A stretch of DNA of 64,000 nucleotides. Source: Takakia lepidozioides. Lineage: Eukaryota; Streptophyta; Takakiopsida; Takakiales; Takakiaceae. Shown piece by piece: positions 1 through 11,941 of this stretch (position 1 is the first letter of the stretch; every line of letters starts with the position of its first letter). Under the pieces are notes generated by a model. The model was not told where the DNA came from and searched no databases. It saw only the letters and a list, made by a program, of their open reading frames with translations. The translations under genes and the position numbers were made by a program. The stretch spans positions 40,610,001 through 40,674,000 of the forward strand of contig CM060731.1 of NCBI GenBank assembly GCA_030704615.1, read 5' to 3'.

Positions 1-252
1 TCCCTCAGCCACCAAGCAGCCTTCAACAATGACAGATCGAGCTTTGTCAGTATCTCGACCAAAACCGGTGCTAAGTGGCTGCATATCCCCTTCCAAGTCA
101 CTTCTTTTGCAAAGAGATAAAGGCCAAACTTGAATGGATAAGCAAGCCCGGAACAAGGGCAGAATCAGTAGCACCAGTGACAAACTTCGCATAAGCTTTG
201 TGGAATTTCCCAGGACGAAAATAAAAATTTGAAAGCTGAAGAACACTACTAC
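1..252 (-). other. Unassigned left edge, downstream of the last resolved IFT121 exon
   Basis: This should be an intron, or contain more 3' exons, of the IFT121 gene that enters the window from the left. I found no stretch that continues the protein convincingly. One open minus-strand stretch can be read here but does not resemble the family, so I leave it unassigned. Confidence 0.4.
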
Positions 253-3200
253 CTTCATGGCCTGGTCAAAATGGCCTGTATAAAGCTCCCGATGAGCTAG
301 AAGCCATAGATGGTAGGCCTCTGCCCCATGCCATGCATTCTCCATAGATCTCTCCAAAGTTGCTGCCACATCATGCTGGAGAATTGCGAAATGTAGCAAC
401 AAACAGAACTGGAGGCTTAGAGCACAAGATGAACAAATATATTACGAAATAGACAGCTCTCTCCCTCCCTCCCTCCCTCCCTCCCTCCCTAATCTGGTTT
501 TGACTTGTCCTCAGTTTTTCCGTTAATCGGATGAGTACATTCTCTCTCTCCGCAGGGAACGGCAAGCCCCACTATCAGAATGTACTCATAAACGTTGTTT
601 GCCATAGCCTTGTGGCCCTTGACCCCGCGCCCAGTTTGAGCGGAATACAAACCACCGTGAACCACCGTTGTGGAGACTATGGCCAAGTATAGAGCAATGA
701 TAGTTCAATGGAAAGTCTTACACCTAGTCTCTCCTGATCTCCCAGTGACTCTCTCGCTCTCTTGGTGGAGGTCATGTTTGAAAGGAACAGTATGCTGATC
801 GAGGTTCTCACTCTTGTGTCAAATCAACATGTCACCTGCAAGAGGCCTTCAAGGGTTGTGGCAGCTACAGTCTTTCCTGCTCCATTTGACCAGGTCATTT
901 GAGCCTGCTTCATCCCCTCCCCACCACAGTATTTGACCAAAGCTGACAGTGAGTCACATAGCACTTAAACCATCTCAAATTGATTATCTTTGCACTGTCA
1001 ATCTGTCTCTTCTATTGGCTTATCTGCCCACCCCCCAAGAAAAAATTTAGCGTATACAACTGATGCTTGTATGAAGTGAGATAGTACCTGCGAACTGAGA
1101 ATAGAAGCTCTATATGCCTCAACTTCCAACGCTGCTAGGACATAGAGCTTTTTCACATCCAAGGGAGTTGCCTGCCATGGTGTCACCTCCGTAGGTCAAT
1201 GTCCACATGCTCACACCCAACTTTTCCAGATTGGGCATTGGCATGGGCTGGATGTAAAGCAGGAGTCATCTGTTGCTTTCAGACCTTGTGGAAGATTTAC
1301 GATGTCATGACAAAGAGGAAGAAAGAGGTGTTCACAATATTGTGCTTGCCTTTCTCGGAAAAGGTATCATTCCCAGTTCCAAAATTGGAGGAGATCACAA
1401 AGTAGGGAAAGGAGGGAGGAATAATACTGGAGGGCTGCAACAGTGAAACATACCTTTTGTAACTACACTATTTCGTGGCAGGAGGGAGAGATATTGCAGA
1501 CAACAAAGCAAACTGGACTCAGGTTGAAAATCAAGACAGAAGTACAGAGATATTGGAAGAACTGTACCTTGGTGGCAGCCATTTGCCTTGCGAGCTCACT
1601 AAGAATTTTAGAAGCATTCAAATGCTGCCCTCCCTTGCGGTAAACATGGACAGCATGCAAGGGGTTTCCTGACTGCAACAGATACTTTGTGTATTTGGCA
1701 ATGGTGCTTCCTACCATTTTGACACAGTCGTGTTGTTTGGCAAGTTCAATAGCCTTGTCCCAGTGGTTCAGCTCCATGCAGCTGTCTATGGCTGCCTTTA
1801 TCTCCCCACCTCTCACAAAAGCAGTCACCTACACACCAACATAATCAACCAACCCTGAAGATGCACTGAACTCAAAATTATGCCTCATTTGATGCCTGAT
1901 TTTTGCCATTCTAACCATAATGAGGAAACAGTCAAGAAAGAATCTTACCGCATGCTCACAGATGCCAACACTCACAAACTTCTTGGCGATGGAGAGAAGG
2001 AGAGGGGATCCATCATGAAGAGTCTCCGTAAGCTTCCCAAGTCCCTCCCAGTTTTCGAGTGCGTAGAAACACTCTGCCAACTTCTCACTGTTCTTAGCCT
2101 TGTCATAATATGTAGCTGCCTTGCTCCACTTTTGCCGATCAGCATAGTAGTCCCCTATGTTGTTCCAAGTAAGCTCAAGCAGCGAATCATTTCCAGCACC
2201 ACCCTCTATCAGCTTCTCTACTCTGTTAACACACAGACAACAGCCAGCAATGGTTACAGAGGATAAAACTGGTGCACTAAAAATTTCTCACAGGGCCAAG
2301 AGAGGGGCTCATTCACTGAACACTTCCGACATGATGTTGTGAGTATATCAACAGATCTTTCAGAGCTGGTTTCAGGATTTCACACAACCAGGACATGAAA
2401 TTAGGCTCAAAACTCGAAAAACCCCTCGTAAATGGCAGACAACAGTCCAGTTCAGGGTTGATTCAGTGTTGCGTTAAGGGCTGGCATTCACATGATTATA
2501 GAAAGCATGATGTGGTTTTTCACACAGCCAACTCGTGCCCCTAACACAGATACAATTGTACAGCCCATCATGCTGCAGGGACCAGAGTTCATATAGCAGG
2601 AGCCAGAGGAGCTTACAGGAACCAATCTCCCAGCTTCATGCGAAGGTCAACAGCCAGATCACTTCTGTCCATGTCACAATACATGCGCTCTGCTTCTTCA
2701 AATCTCTTGAAATACACACAAATCTGGATAACATGATCACCACTACATTGTTTCTGTTACAAACCTAGAAGAGCCATATTGAGTCCTTTGGATTGCTCTT
2801 CCACAAGAAATGAAATGAAATGAAATGGTGCTTTATAACGTCCGCGGAAAGCTCATAGAGCTTATGGGACAAAATGGAAGAAAACATGAGAGAGGAACAA
2901 ATCCAGAACCCAAGAATAAGAACTAATGTTCTAGCGATTGTCTAAGGGTGAAGGCCTCGTGCAGGTAGGCTGCCAAGCATTTTTGATCAGAAGAAAGAGA
3001 GACAAAACATGTTGTGGCATTCTCTTCAGCATAAGAGTGCTTTAGTCTTGGAGCCCTAGAACCCAGCTACCCAAGCTCACCAGGGCTTTCACCATCCAAA
3101 TAACATGATAAGAAATGAAATGAAATGAAATGAAATGAAATGGTGCTTTATAACGTCCGCAGAAAGCTCAGAAAGAAAGAAAAAAAGAAAGAGGGACAAA

Positions 3201-6200
3201 TTATATGACATCAACAGTGTGGAGGCAAAGGCACGGGACTGTAAAATCTGCAAGAAGTGCGAAAGAGAAAAGAAAGCAATCTATGATTGTGGGCCAACAG
3301 AATAAACGAGAACCCGAAACGCTGAACACAGATGGAAATGAAATGTTATAACGTCCGCAGAAAGCCCATAGAGCTTTCTCATAGAGCTTTCTCCAGATGG
3401 AGAAAGGGACAGGGAGAGAGAGCAGCAGAAGCAGAAGGAGATACCTCTGCTTTTTGCTTGAACTTGTCCTTCAGAATGTGGAGTCCCTTCACAAACTGAA
3501 TACCATAATAGCTCTTGCACTTGACAAATGCCTGGTGCCATACATGAACTCATCAGAATAGCACTTCCAACATAGATCAGAATCTTGCCACTGACACCGG
3601 AACAAGCTGATCAGACAGGACCTCGGCTGAACGGGACATGGGGTCAACAGCCATGTACACCATATTCACCAGTTTAAAGACACTTAAAGAGAACCCCACT
3701 TTCTTGCCTTAGCCGCTGGTGGGTCATATTTTGCGAGTCCCTCACCAATCCAGCCTCAGTTCACATTGTCTGTGGATTGAGACAGGCAGATGTGGTAAAC
3801 TCACCCCTTTTTGTCCAGTATGCACCCTGCATGACATGGGAGTTTTTCTCTTCTTCCCAGGTCACTGTGGGATCATAGTCAGAATACTTTTGTCTCTACA
3901 GAGAGTGCACATCCTTTGGAGAGTCCTTTGTCTATGAACACCACAGGTGTATCAAAGGGAACATCATGAGGTTCTCCATCTCCAAGCACCATCAGGCACA
4001 CTTACCACTGCAACAGACTAGTTTACACTTAGTAAACATTGTTTTCCTCCTCTCCTGCTCCTGTCTCTGAATTTTTGTATATTATGAAGTTTATTGATGT
4101 GGATATTATCATCTTTCTGTTTCTCTTAGATCCATTAGAGGCATGCAGTGGACGTGTAAAACTCTTGCATACAAATCGTGGGTAGTAATTACAGTAAGAG
4201 TTAAAGAGAGCGAAAACAAAGCATGAAAAGGTGTAGCAGTTCATATTGAGCTATCTGCAAAGACACTCACCTTTTCAGCAAATGAAAGGTCAAGCTTCTC
4301 AAGGGCATGGTTTGCAAGTGACATCCAAAGGCGAGGGTGGGAGTGTTCCTCCACATAAGAGTAGGCATCTTGAATATCAACAGCTGTAAGCATCTGTTGC
4401 GTGTCTCGTAGTGATTTCGTCTCGTAATCAAACACATGCTCTTTGACAGGCTGTTCAGGCTGCCGCATCACTTCATCGAGTTGCACAGCTTGAATCTGTA
4501 TAACTTGGAAGAATGTCAAATGGTAATTTAGTTGTTAGCTGAGCTTTGCAGAGAGGTCTGGAGTTCTAACCTGGGGGTAGGGTTGAGTTTTTCCCTCTTT
4601 TACCTTTATTTTTCCATAGTAAATCAGGCTGGCCATGTCTGGCTTGATTAATTTCCAGTTAAGTGCCCTCGGAGATTTCATACGCTTGCCTGGATGTGAG
4701 GTTCTTGTGAGCACAAATTTAAGCTCAAGGTTCATTAAGGCAACCTGGGCTATGGGATGCAGTCGAACAGAGAAGAACCACAAGCAAGAGAAAGAGAGAG
4801 GGCACACCACATCCAAGGGGACCCTGAGGGCCCATGGGATAAAGTAGAACACTGAGAGGGGCTGGCTACTCCCCCATCTTACATCTATTTCTTCTCAGGG
4901 AAGCCCCCTTCTTTCCATTTTCTTCCATTTAAGCTCTATGAGCTTTCCGCGGACGTTATAAAGCACCATTTCATTTCATTTCCTGTTTGTCTACTGTGTT
5001 GTTTTCTTTCTTATTCTTTGAGAGTCCCCATAGATCTCCAAAGGAGGAAGAGCCTGGAAGGAGAGAAGAGGACAGGGAGAATTACAACAAAAGCACAAAC
5101 ACAGTAACAGAGCAGCTGCAAACCTGCAGGTCATGAAAGCTACACAGGTAAGCGGTGCAAGAAACCGGTTCCTCGGGCTCAGTGCCCCGTAAAATGTACA
5201 TGCGGGTCTTCTCCATGACGGCAAGTAGGTCAGGGTTATCATCAGCCCACTTCATATTCCACACGTCTTTTCGCTCAAAGTCTAGCACTTTATTGCCAGT
5301 TTGCCCAGTGTCAATCTGTTCCTGCATTCAAAGAGGTTACATCCAGAAACTTTGCAAGTTATGGACCCTTCATCCAACTGAGCTGCTACTGGCAAGAAGA
5401 AAGACATCCATGATGTCCATGAGAGGCCCAGAGGCCCACAGGACAGTAGAATATAGAGAACGAAAGACAGATTAAAACATCAACAAGACCTGAAAGTAGT
5501 ACCTCCTCTGGTTTTTGAGCATGTGCGTGGAGGTCATAGAAAGTAAGAAGCCCATTCATGTCAATGATAGAAAGCCGGGTAGAGTCACAATTCAGCTCTA
5601 CAGCTGCAACACATCAGCTGAGATCGTTTAAAAACATGCTCTGAATGTCTGACTCTCAGGGACCAAGAAGTACTTGAATATTTGAAAAGGTGAAACAGAG
5701 AAACTGAAGAGAACTGCAGGATTGAGACACCACACCAGCAAAAAGAGGAAACTTCATACTCGCCAAGACACTTTACCTTGAGGACGACATTTTAGGATAT
5801 CCTTTGTCTCCAGGGTGAGCAATGGCAGACTGTAACGATGCACAATGCCCGACTCACGGCTCACCATAAGATACTTCTCGGAGCAACAAATGCAGCAGAT
5901 TTGGTCTATGCTCCCACTTAGCTCTTCCTCTATCTGCAAGGTAAACCTTAAAGAATCTCTAGAAGCAAACAGTCAAAGTCATTGAACTTCTATCATGGTG
6001 CAAGCTTGGAAAATCCTACTGTCTCAAAGTATGTTACTCCAACTGCGTGCTGCAATTGTGCAAGAGTTGTTTTACTGGCTTCATTTTACTGGTGTTGTGG
6101 ATTCTACATGGCTGGTTCATATTACAGGATTCCCAGGCTTCCCAGGCTTGCCAGTGTTATGTCTTTGCTATCCATAGCTGTCTGACACAAACTTTCCACA

Positions 6201-9200
6201 AAGCAGAGTGGAAGAGAAAGATGGTTCTTCACCCATTTAAGGCAATCAAGTAATTTGAGTTCATTTGAGTTCTACGTCAGAGCTTCACAACACATGGAGA
6301 TAAATCAAGACATCAAGGCAAGAAAAGCATGAGCAATCTCACTTGATCAGGCCCATAATGCAGATGCTCATCAATATGGAAGGTACGCTCTTGAGAGGGC
6401 GTTGCATCGGCTGCTGTCGGCATGTCTGTTAACCCCATAGAAGGAGCAAGAGTGCCAGTGCGGTACTTCCACAAGTAAACATTATGCTCTGATGCCACAA
6501 ACACAAAACTCTGAATTTGGAGTCAGTGAAGGAACCTCATACCACAGAACCTCATTTTGTAACGAACCATCCTCTTCAATTCAGCCCAATAAACAGAAGT
6601 TTGCTCTCCGGAGATCGCAGTGTTTGATTGGGACAAATCTTTGAAGAACATCATGCTATGACCTAATATTCTCTGTTTCTCCTCTCCCTTGTTCACCGCC
6701 CTTAGTTCATCGTCTATTTTGAACTATTTCTGCCCCTGGTAGCCTGAGTGAGTGACATTTCACAGGAACCAGAGAAAAGTGAAGGTCACTTACAGAGTTC
6801 ATGGCCAGAAATAGGGGCTCCACTGTGATGTACTTGGAGTCCACAGGGTTGCCAATTGCATTACACAATATCAAAATGTACTGCTCCGCTTCCTCTCCCT
6901 GTCCAGGATGAATAATAGGTTTTTGCTTAGAATTCCTCTAGATATCACGAACCCTTTTGAGTGAGATCAAACTAACAAAGCCAACAACATCCCAATTTTC
7001 CAGATTAGCTTTTGTCTTGCTCGCCACCATTCTGAAGGAGCTGTCCTCATGGACAGTTCCTTCAGAATGTTAAATTTGACTCAAGGGTGAGAGACTTCCG
7101 AGGCAACCTCATACAGCTATAAAACTTTGAGAAAGTGGTCATTCTGCAAACAAAGGAAATCCAGCTGGCTAACAAAAGGATACCAGGGTCGCAAGGATGC
7201 TGTACTCGCCAGCCCCACACACAGCAACCAAGCGATTTACATACTTGCAAAACCTATGCTCCTCACCCGGCCACATCCAAGGTTAAAAGACTCACCAGCA
7301 CAATACAACCTGAAGATACCCCCCACCCAGCTGTTCTTCTTTTCCTCCTCCTTGCCAACTCTGCAAACTTTGATATACTTGTTCGTAAACTGCAGTTTAT
7401 TGTGCTCCTCTGTTGTTCTTTCTTTCTCTCTCTTCAGGCTCTGGAAAACTTCCATGAACTTGTTTCCAGTCTGTCACATGGGGGAGGCCATCATGGATGA
7501 CCTCAAGGGTTTACCTCTCTCTCGCACTAGACTGAAATTTAAACTCAGGGCGGGAAGCCTACCTTTGAACAGCAAACAGAAGCAGAGAGGAAAGGGGGAT
7601 TGCAAATGACCGTTGTGTGGGCAACCTGAATTCAATATTCATTTTCTGATTCATTGTCCTGGGTAATCTCACCAGAGAGACGCCCTCTTCACACACAGCA
7701 GATTGATGCTTGCGTAAAGGGATTTCTAGAGGATATCTGGAAAATTCGGACCAATAATTGTCTGTTCCAAGGTAAGTCATACTACCGGCGTCTGCCCCTG
7801 ACAAAGGTAGTTTCTGTCCCTTTGTGTTCCGCTCAAACTGGGCGCGGGTTCAATGGCCACAAGGCTACGGCAAACAACTTATGAGTACAATCTTCAGGCT
7901 CTAGAACAATGAATTTTGCACAACATTTCAACCACTCTCTAATTATCTGGGCCATCCCCTTGGCTGTTTTTTAAATAGAGCTGCACCTTTCACCAGTACT
8001 GATGTCCCAAAACATAACAGAATGTTCTCCATGATCTTTCTTTTAAAAGCCGTAAACGCATGTGCTGCTTCCAAAGAATGCCCACTTGTATTCAGGTCGG
8101 ATATTTGCCAGGTATATATATGCATCCACTGCCAGAGCCAGCCTCAACCCTCCTCCCTCCCACGACAATGCACTGGACATCAATCAGTCACAACTTTACT
8201 CACAACTGAGGATAAAGGTGCATCCCAACGACAGAAGAACAAACACCCCTCTTGTTTTCAGGGACAATCCAAATGAATTACTGGTTAGACTTAGCTTGTG
8301 GACATAGATTCCATGCCCAGTTTTGGACCATGCAGAATAGCGCTATCAACAGTGGAGGGGGAGGATGAAAGAGGCAGAAGATGTGCCAATGCTATCACTG
8401 AAGTCGTGGAGAGGAGCACAAGAGAGAAAAGAGTGGTACTACATCCACAGGAGGCCCAGAGAAGTGCACATGAAGTTGAAATAACATCAAGTGATGAGAT
8501 AAATCTATCGCCCTACACCTGATGACCACTTACTGAAGAATTGAAGCCCTCAGATAGCTTGATTTCTACAGATTATTGTACCTCGTTTGAGTCCCAGGTA
8601 CCCGCAACGTGCGCAGATGAATGCCAGAATGGGAATAAAGCTGCACCATTGAGCTTGGGGCACCTGGTTTTGCAAAGGCATCAGACCCAACAACTGCAAG
8701 TACTTCGCCAACTGGGCTCCATTTGATGCATGTGGTCAACATCCGTGTATCCAGGAGAATGGGCTCTTCATCCAACTCATGCCTCATCAGCTGAAACATT
8801 ACCAGGCATTATCCTTGTTGAAACTCCCTAAGCAAATGAAATTAATCAAAAGCAATTTTGCCAAGTCTATGAGAACATCTCTCTCTCTCTCTCTCCTCTC
8901 TTTCCTGGAATGTGGCTAAGCTCTTGGTAACACCACACAAGAATTGCCTGATCGGGTTATTCTGTTGAGAATGTTTTTGCAAAGAACAGAACAGGAAAAA
9001 CAGGAAATGGGATGATTAATTAAGGTCCGAACCGCTCTATACGGTTAGAAGCCTGGCCGATCTTCTCATTTGGAAGCTGAGCATGGGCTGAAATAGGTGC
9101 TTGTTGATAGCTCAGTTATATACCTACTGCTGGCTGAAATGGCTGAAAGGACATCCCTTGCCTCCTCTCTTTGCTACTTGGGCCTGCTGCAGGCATGATA

Positions 9201-11941
9201 TCAATAACAAGTGTGAAGTGGTTTAAGCCTGGGGTTCCACAGGGATAGCTAACCTGTTGGTTTGTTGGTTGGCTGTGATGGATCCAGGTGAGGCCACTTC
9301 ACCTTTTTTTGCAGGGAATCTTACTAAGGGCAAAAGACTATGGATTTGTACATAGTGGGTTTGAAGGATCTATGAGAAGGAGACACTAGTGCACTTCCTA
9401 CTTGTATTGTCGCTTCCTAGAATATGAAAGTGAGGAGGAAAATTTGTGTGTGAGAAGGGCCTACCTAGTGTGCATCTGATTGCCACTAAGAACACCAAAA
9501 AACTGGCTTTCCAATAAAGATATGTAAAGGAAGGTATCGAGGCAGATCTGGGTAGAGGAAGTTTGATGGTGCCTAAATTAGGCTCTCTGATGTCGTTAGA
9601 AAGAGGTAAACACAACACATTGTGTTTAGTGTTTCCTCCTCTAACTTTGACATGCTATGTAACTCTCTCCCTCAATTTCTTTCTTTCTTCCTCTCTGCGC
9701 ATGATAAACAGTCTTCTTCTATTTCCTTGGTTGGGCCCTGATTACTAAAGGTGAGGTAAGTCCAGACCATACCTGGATTTTTCCATTTTGCAGAGCAAGA
9801 GCTAGAGTAGGAGCATTAGAATCACTGTGGCCCTCCAGTCCATTGTACCAATCAACTCCTACAATATCAGTGGGATTATTTCCCTTCTCCACAAAATGAA
9901 TGCCCAATTGAGCAACAAAGTTCCCATTCAAGTCGTGAACCTGGCATGTGCCCTGCAGCAGAGGGTGCATGATTTGATATCAGAAAAGCCTACTTTCTGT
10001 AACTGATATGAACCAAATGCCACCAGCTTTGCGCCAAAGCGTTTCTCACATCAACTGTTTTCCTTCAAGTCTAGGAACTTGTCCAGCATCCTGCCCTCCC
10101 TCTCTCTCCCATCGTTCACATCTGCTTCCCTCAAATAAGGACTTGTTTTGTAGTCAATGCACCTTTGAATATCAACAATCAGAGATGGAAGACCCATTCC
10201 ACACTCTCTACCTGAGTAGTACAAAAGAGAATGAGCCTAGAGTCAGGGGACCACTCAACAAGCGCCAGCTGCACATTGAGGTCCTTTCCCCATAGCCGAT
10301 TTCCATCCACATTCCCCAGGACAACCTGCCCATCTTCATAGATGATGCAGATCTTTTGACCATCAGATGACCAGCGCAAATCACGTACCACACTCTTATC
10401 ACGGTTGTTGATCATCTCTTCAAACCACATGCCCTATATATCCACATAAACCAAAACAAGACTGGAAGCATTAAACCCATGAGTTCAAAATTACTTGTGT
10501 CATTACTCAATAGGGTGAAGTATAAGAGAGAGTCTACTGACTTGGAAAGAGAAAGAGCTGTCTGATCTAGACTTTGTTTGGCAAACACCTTGTGGCGATA
10601 GACTGCTGGGCAGTAAGAGAGGGTCGCATATAAAAGAGGGTCAGGACTTCTCCCTTCCTCTTCAGAGGTGAAGCCAGAAAGAGCAACATCTATCCAACAA
10701 TGCCCTGTGGCCATAGACCACTGGGCAGTTTGCCACTACAATTGATCAAGGCTTGCTCCAGTTGTAGAGAGTATGCTCATAAGACGTTGTTTGCCTTAGC
10801 CTTGTGGCAATTGACCCCGCGCCCAGTTTGAGCGGAACACAAAGAAACTACCTTTGTCAGGGGCTGACGCCGGTAGTATGACTTACCTTGATCCAAGTTT
10901 TCCAGATGTCCTCTAGAAATCCCTTAACACAAGCATCAATCTGCTGGTTGTGATTTGCCCAATAACTAGGCCCCAAAAGGGCCTGGGCTTCCATCTGTAG
11001 AGGGAGAGTGTGAGTGAGCTTAATGATCTTCCTCGAAAAGTGAATTTACCAAATGGTCAGCAGGATATCATTGCTTCCATACATGGTGGTGGGGCTGTTA
11101 GCATAAGATCTTACCTTGTGAAGTACCCACACAATGATGAGACCTTTCTCATCACTCGAAGTGAGCTTGCGATAGTTTTGATTCCAGCTCACTGCAATTA
11201 CTGTGCCATGGTGGCCTTCCAGTGTCTGATTCATTGACAGGTTTGATGGAACTGCCACAAAAGGTGCTCTCTTCCCTTCATTTGCAACTCCTGACTCGAG
11301 CTTCAGCACCTGTTGGATATCTGAGCATTAGGTTCCTGTTCGAAGATGTCACTACTACCACTACCAAATCTATTCTGTGCCCATGGGTTACTTTTGGCCT
11401 CCCACAGCCGTACTTAAGTTTTTTCTTCCTTGTGCCCTCTGTGGATATTATAAACTTTTGTTCGTTTCTTTCTCTGTGGACGTCCCTTGAGCCCTTGGGG
11501 CTGGTGTGGACGTTATAGAGTTGCGTTCTTTCCTTCTCAATGCTGTATAGGGTAATTGTTCGAAGTACCACTGAAATTGCAGTGTTTATCGTAAGGAATT
11601 TGTGTTTGCATGTGTGCTGGTGTGGGTTGGTGGGAGTGGGGGTGTGGGTGTGTGTGTGTCCCTCGCTGACCCTGTGTCAAGGAGTTTCAAGTGCCACAGT
11701 TATGCAACCTGTGTGGACAGTGCACCTTCCCGAGATACTCATCGGATGTTCACCCACGTGATACACACACGCGATCTTTTCCTGTCCTCTGCAGAGCATG
11801 CTGGGTGAATGCGAGTGGATGTACCTTGAGAAGCCCAAGCTCTCCGCCACAGGCCAGCCATCCTTGCTCGGAGTTCCAGGACAGGCTCTTCAGTTTGAGC
11901 CCATTGGGCATGCTGATCTTCTTGCTCAGATACAGAAACAT
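253..11941 (-). CDS. IFT121: Intraflagellar transport protein IFT121 / WDR35 (IFT-A complex), 3' end off the window
   Basis: IFT121 is a core subunit of the IFT-A complex that drives retrograde transport in cilia and flagella. Twenty exons join in phase with GT/AG borders: 11825-11941 (ATG), 11115-11309, 10212-10433, 9773-9952, 8582-8790, 7987-8172, 7184-7253, 6794-6937, 6343-6510, 5777-5933, 5503-5603, 5124-5321, 4271-4495, 3445-3531, 2617-2723, 1949-2222, 1568-1828, 1088-1186, 836-904 and 253-375. This gives about 1064 residues; animal WDR35 has about 1170-1180, so the C-terminal zinc-binding end is missing. The N-terminal half carries WD40 propellers (MFLYLSKKI start, [19 protein letters not shown]). 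The C-terminal half is the helical TPR-like solenoid ([10 protein letters not shown] near the end). Exon 6 has an in-frame TAA at 8043-8045 where relatives continue. The start of exon 8 is ambiguous. Family assignment rests on colinear similarity along the whole length. Confidence 0.93.
462..490. repeat. (CCCT)n microsatellite
   Basis: About seven tandem CCCT units lie in an intron of IFT121. It is a simple repeat with no sign of function. Confidence 0.85.
578..690 (-). repeat. Dispersed repeat family 1, partial copy
   Basis: This shares a block containing CCCGCGCCCAGTTTGAGCGG, and the preceding GTTTGCC..TAGCCTTGTGG, with 7672-7884 and 10766-10985. Only the distal part of the unit is present. 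It lies within an IFT121 intron. Confidence 0.7.
2806..2865 (-). repeat. Dispersed repeat family 2 with (AAATG)n tail
   Basis: A short tract of AAATG units is followed by GGTGCTTTATAACGTCCGCG and a GCTCATAGAGCTT palindrome. Read on the minus strand the unit ends in (CATTT)n, like the microsatellite 3' tail of a SINE or LINE. Three further copies occur in neighbouring IFT121 introns. Confidence 0.7.
3111..3170 (-). repeat. Dispersed repeat family 2 with (AAATG)n tail
   Basis: Second copy, with the longest AAATG run of about six units followed by GGTGCTTTATAACGTCCGCA. It lies in the same intron as the 2806 copy, about 300 bases away. Confidence 0.7.
3334..3390 (-). repeat. Dispersed repeat family 2, shortened copy
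   Basis: Third copy. Two AAATG units run directly into TTATAACGTCCGCAGAAAGC, so the GGTGCTT linker is missing. The CATAGAGCTTTCT segment is duplicated in tandem. Confidence 0.6.
4931..4982 (+). repeat. Dispersed repeat family 2, inverted copy
   Basis: Fourth copy, in the opposite orientation: AAGCTCTATGAGCTTTCCGC, then GGACGTTATAAAGCACC, then ATTTC units. It lies in the IFT121 intron between the exons at 4271-4495 and 5124-5321. Confidence 0.7.
7029..7070. repeat. 42-base inverted repeat (hairpin) in an IFT121 intron
   Basis: Two 19-base arms, CATTCTGAAGGAGCTGTCC and its complement, carry one mismatch and flank a 4-base TCAT loop. It sits between the exons at 7184-7253 and 6794-6937. Confidence 0.75.
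7672..7884 (+). repeat. Dispersed repeat family 1, long copy
   Basis: This is the inverted counterpart of 10766-10985 over about 200 bases. The shared part reads CAGATTGATGCTTG, AAGGGATTTCTAGAGGA and CAAGGTAAGTCATACTACCG, then the GCGCGGG block. It includes a strong 5' splice-like GTAAGT, and the preceding bases can be read as peptide ([15 protein letters not shown]). It may derive from a duplicated gene or transposon exon. Confidence 0.7.
10766..10985 (-). repeat. Dispersed repeat family 1, long copy (opposite orientation)
   Basis: The plus strand reads GTTTGCCTTAGCCTTGTGG, then CCCGCGCCCAGTTTGAGCGG, and continues through the complement of the splice-like CAAGGTAAGTCATAC. Compared with 7672-7884 it lacks about 15 bases near that site. 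It lies in the IFT121 intron between exons 2 and 3. Confidence 0.7.

Noticed and set aside
3590-3720. Open minus-strand stretch [20 protein letters not shown] in an IFT121 intron
   Set aside because: The flanking exons join directly in phase without it and it matches no IFT121 sequence. It is probably repeat-derived or chance.
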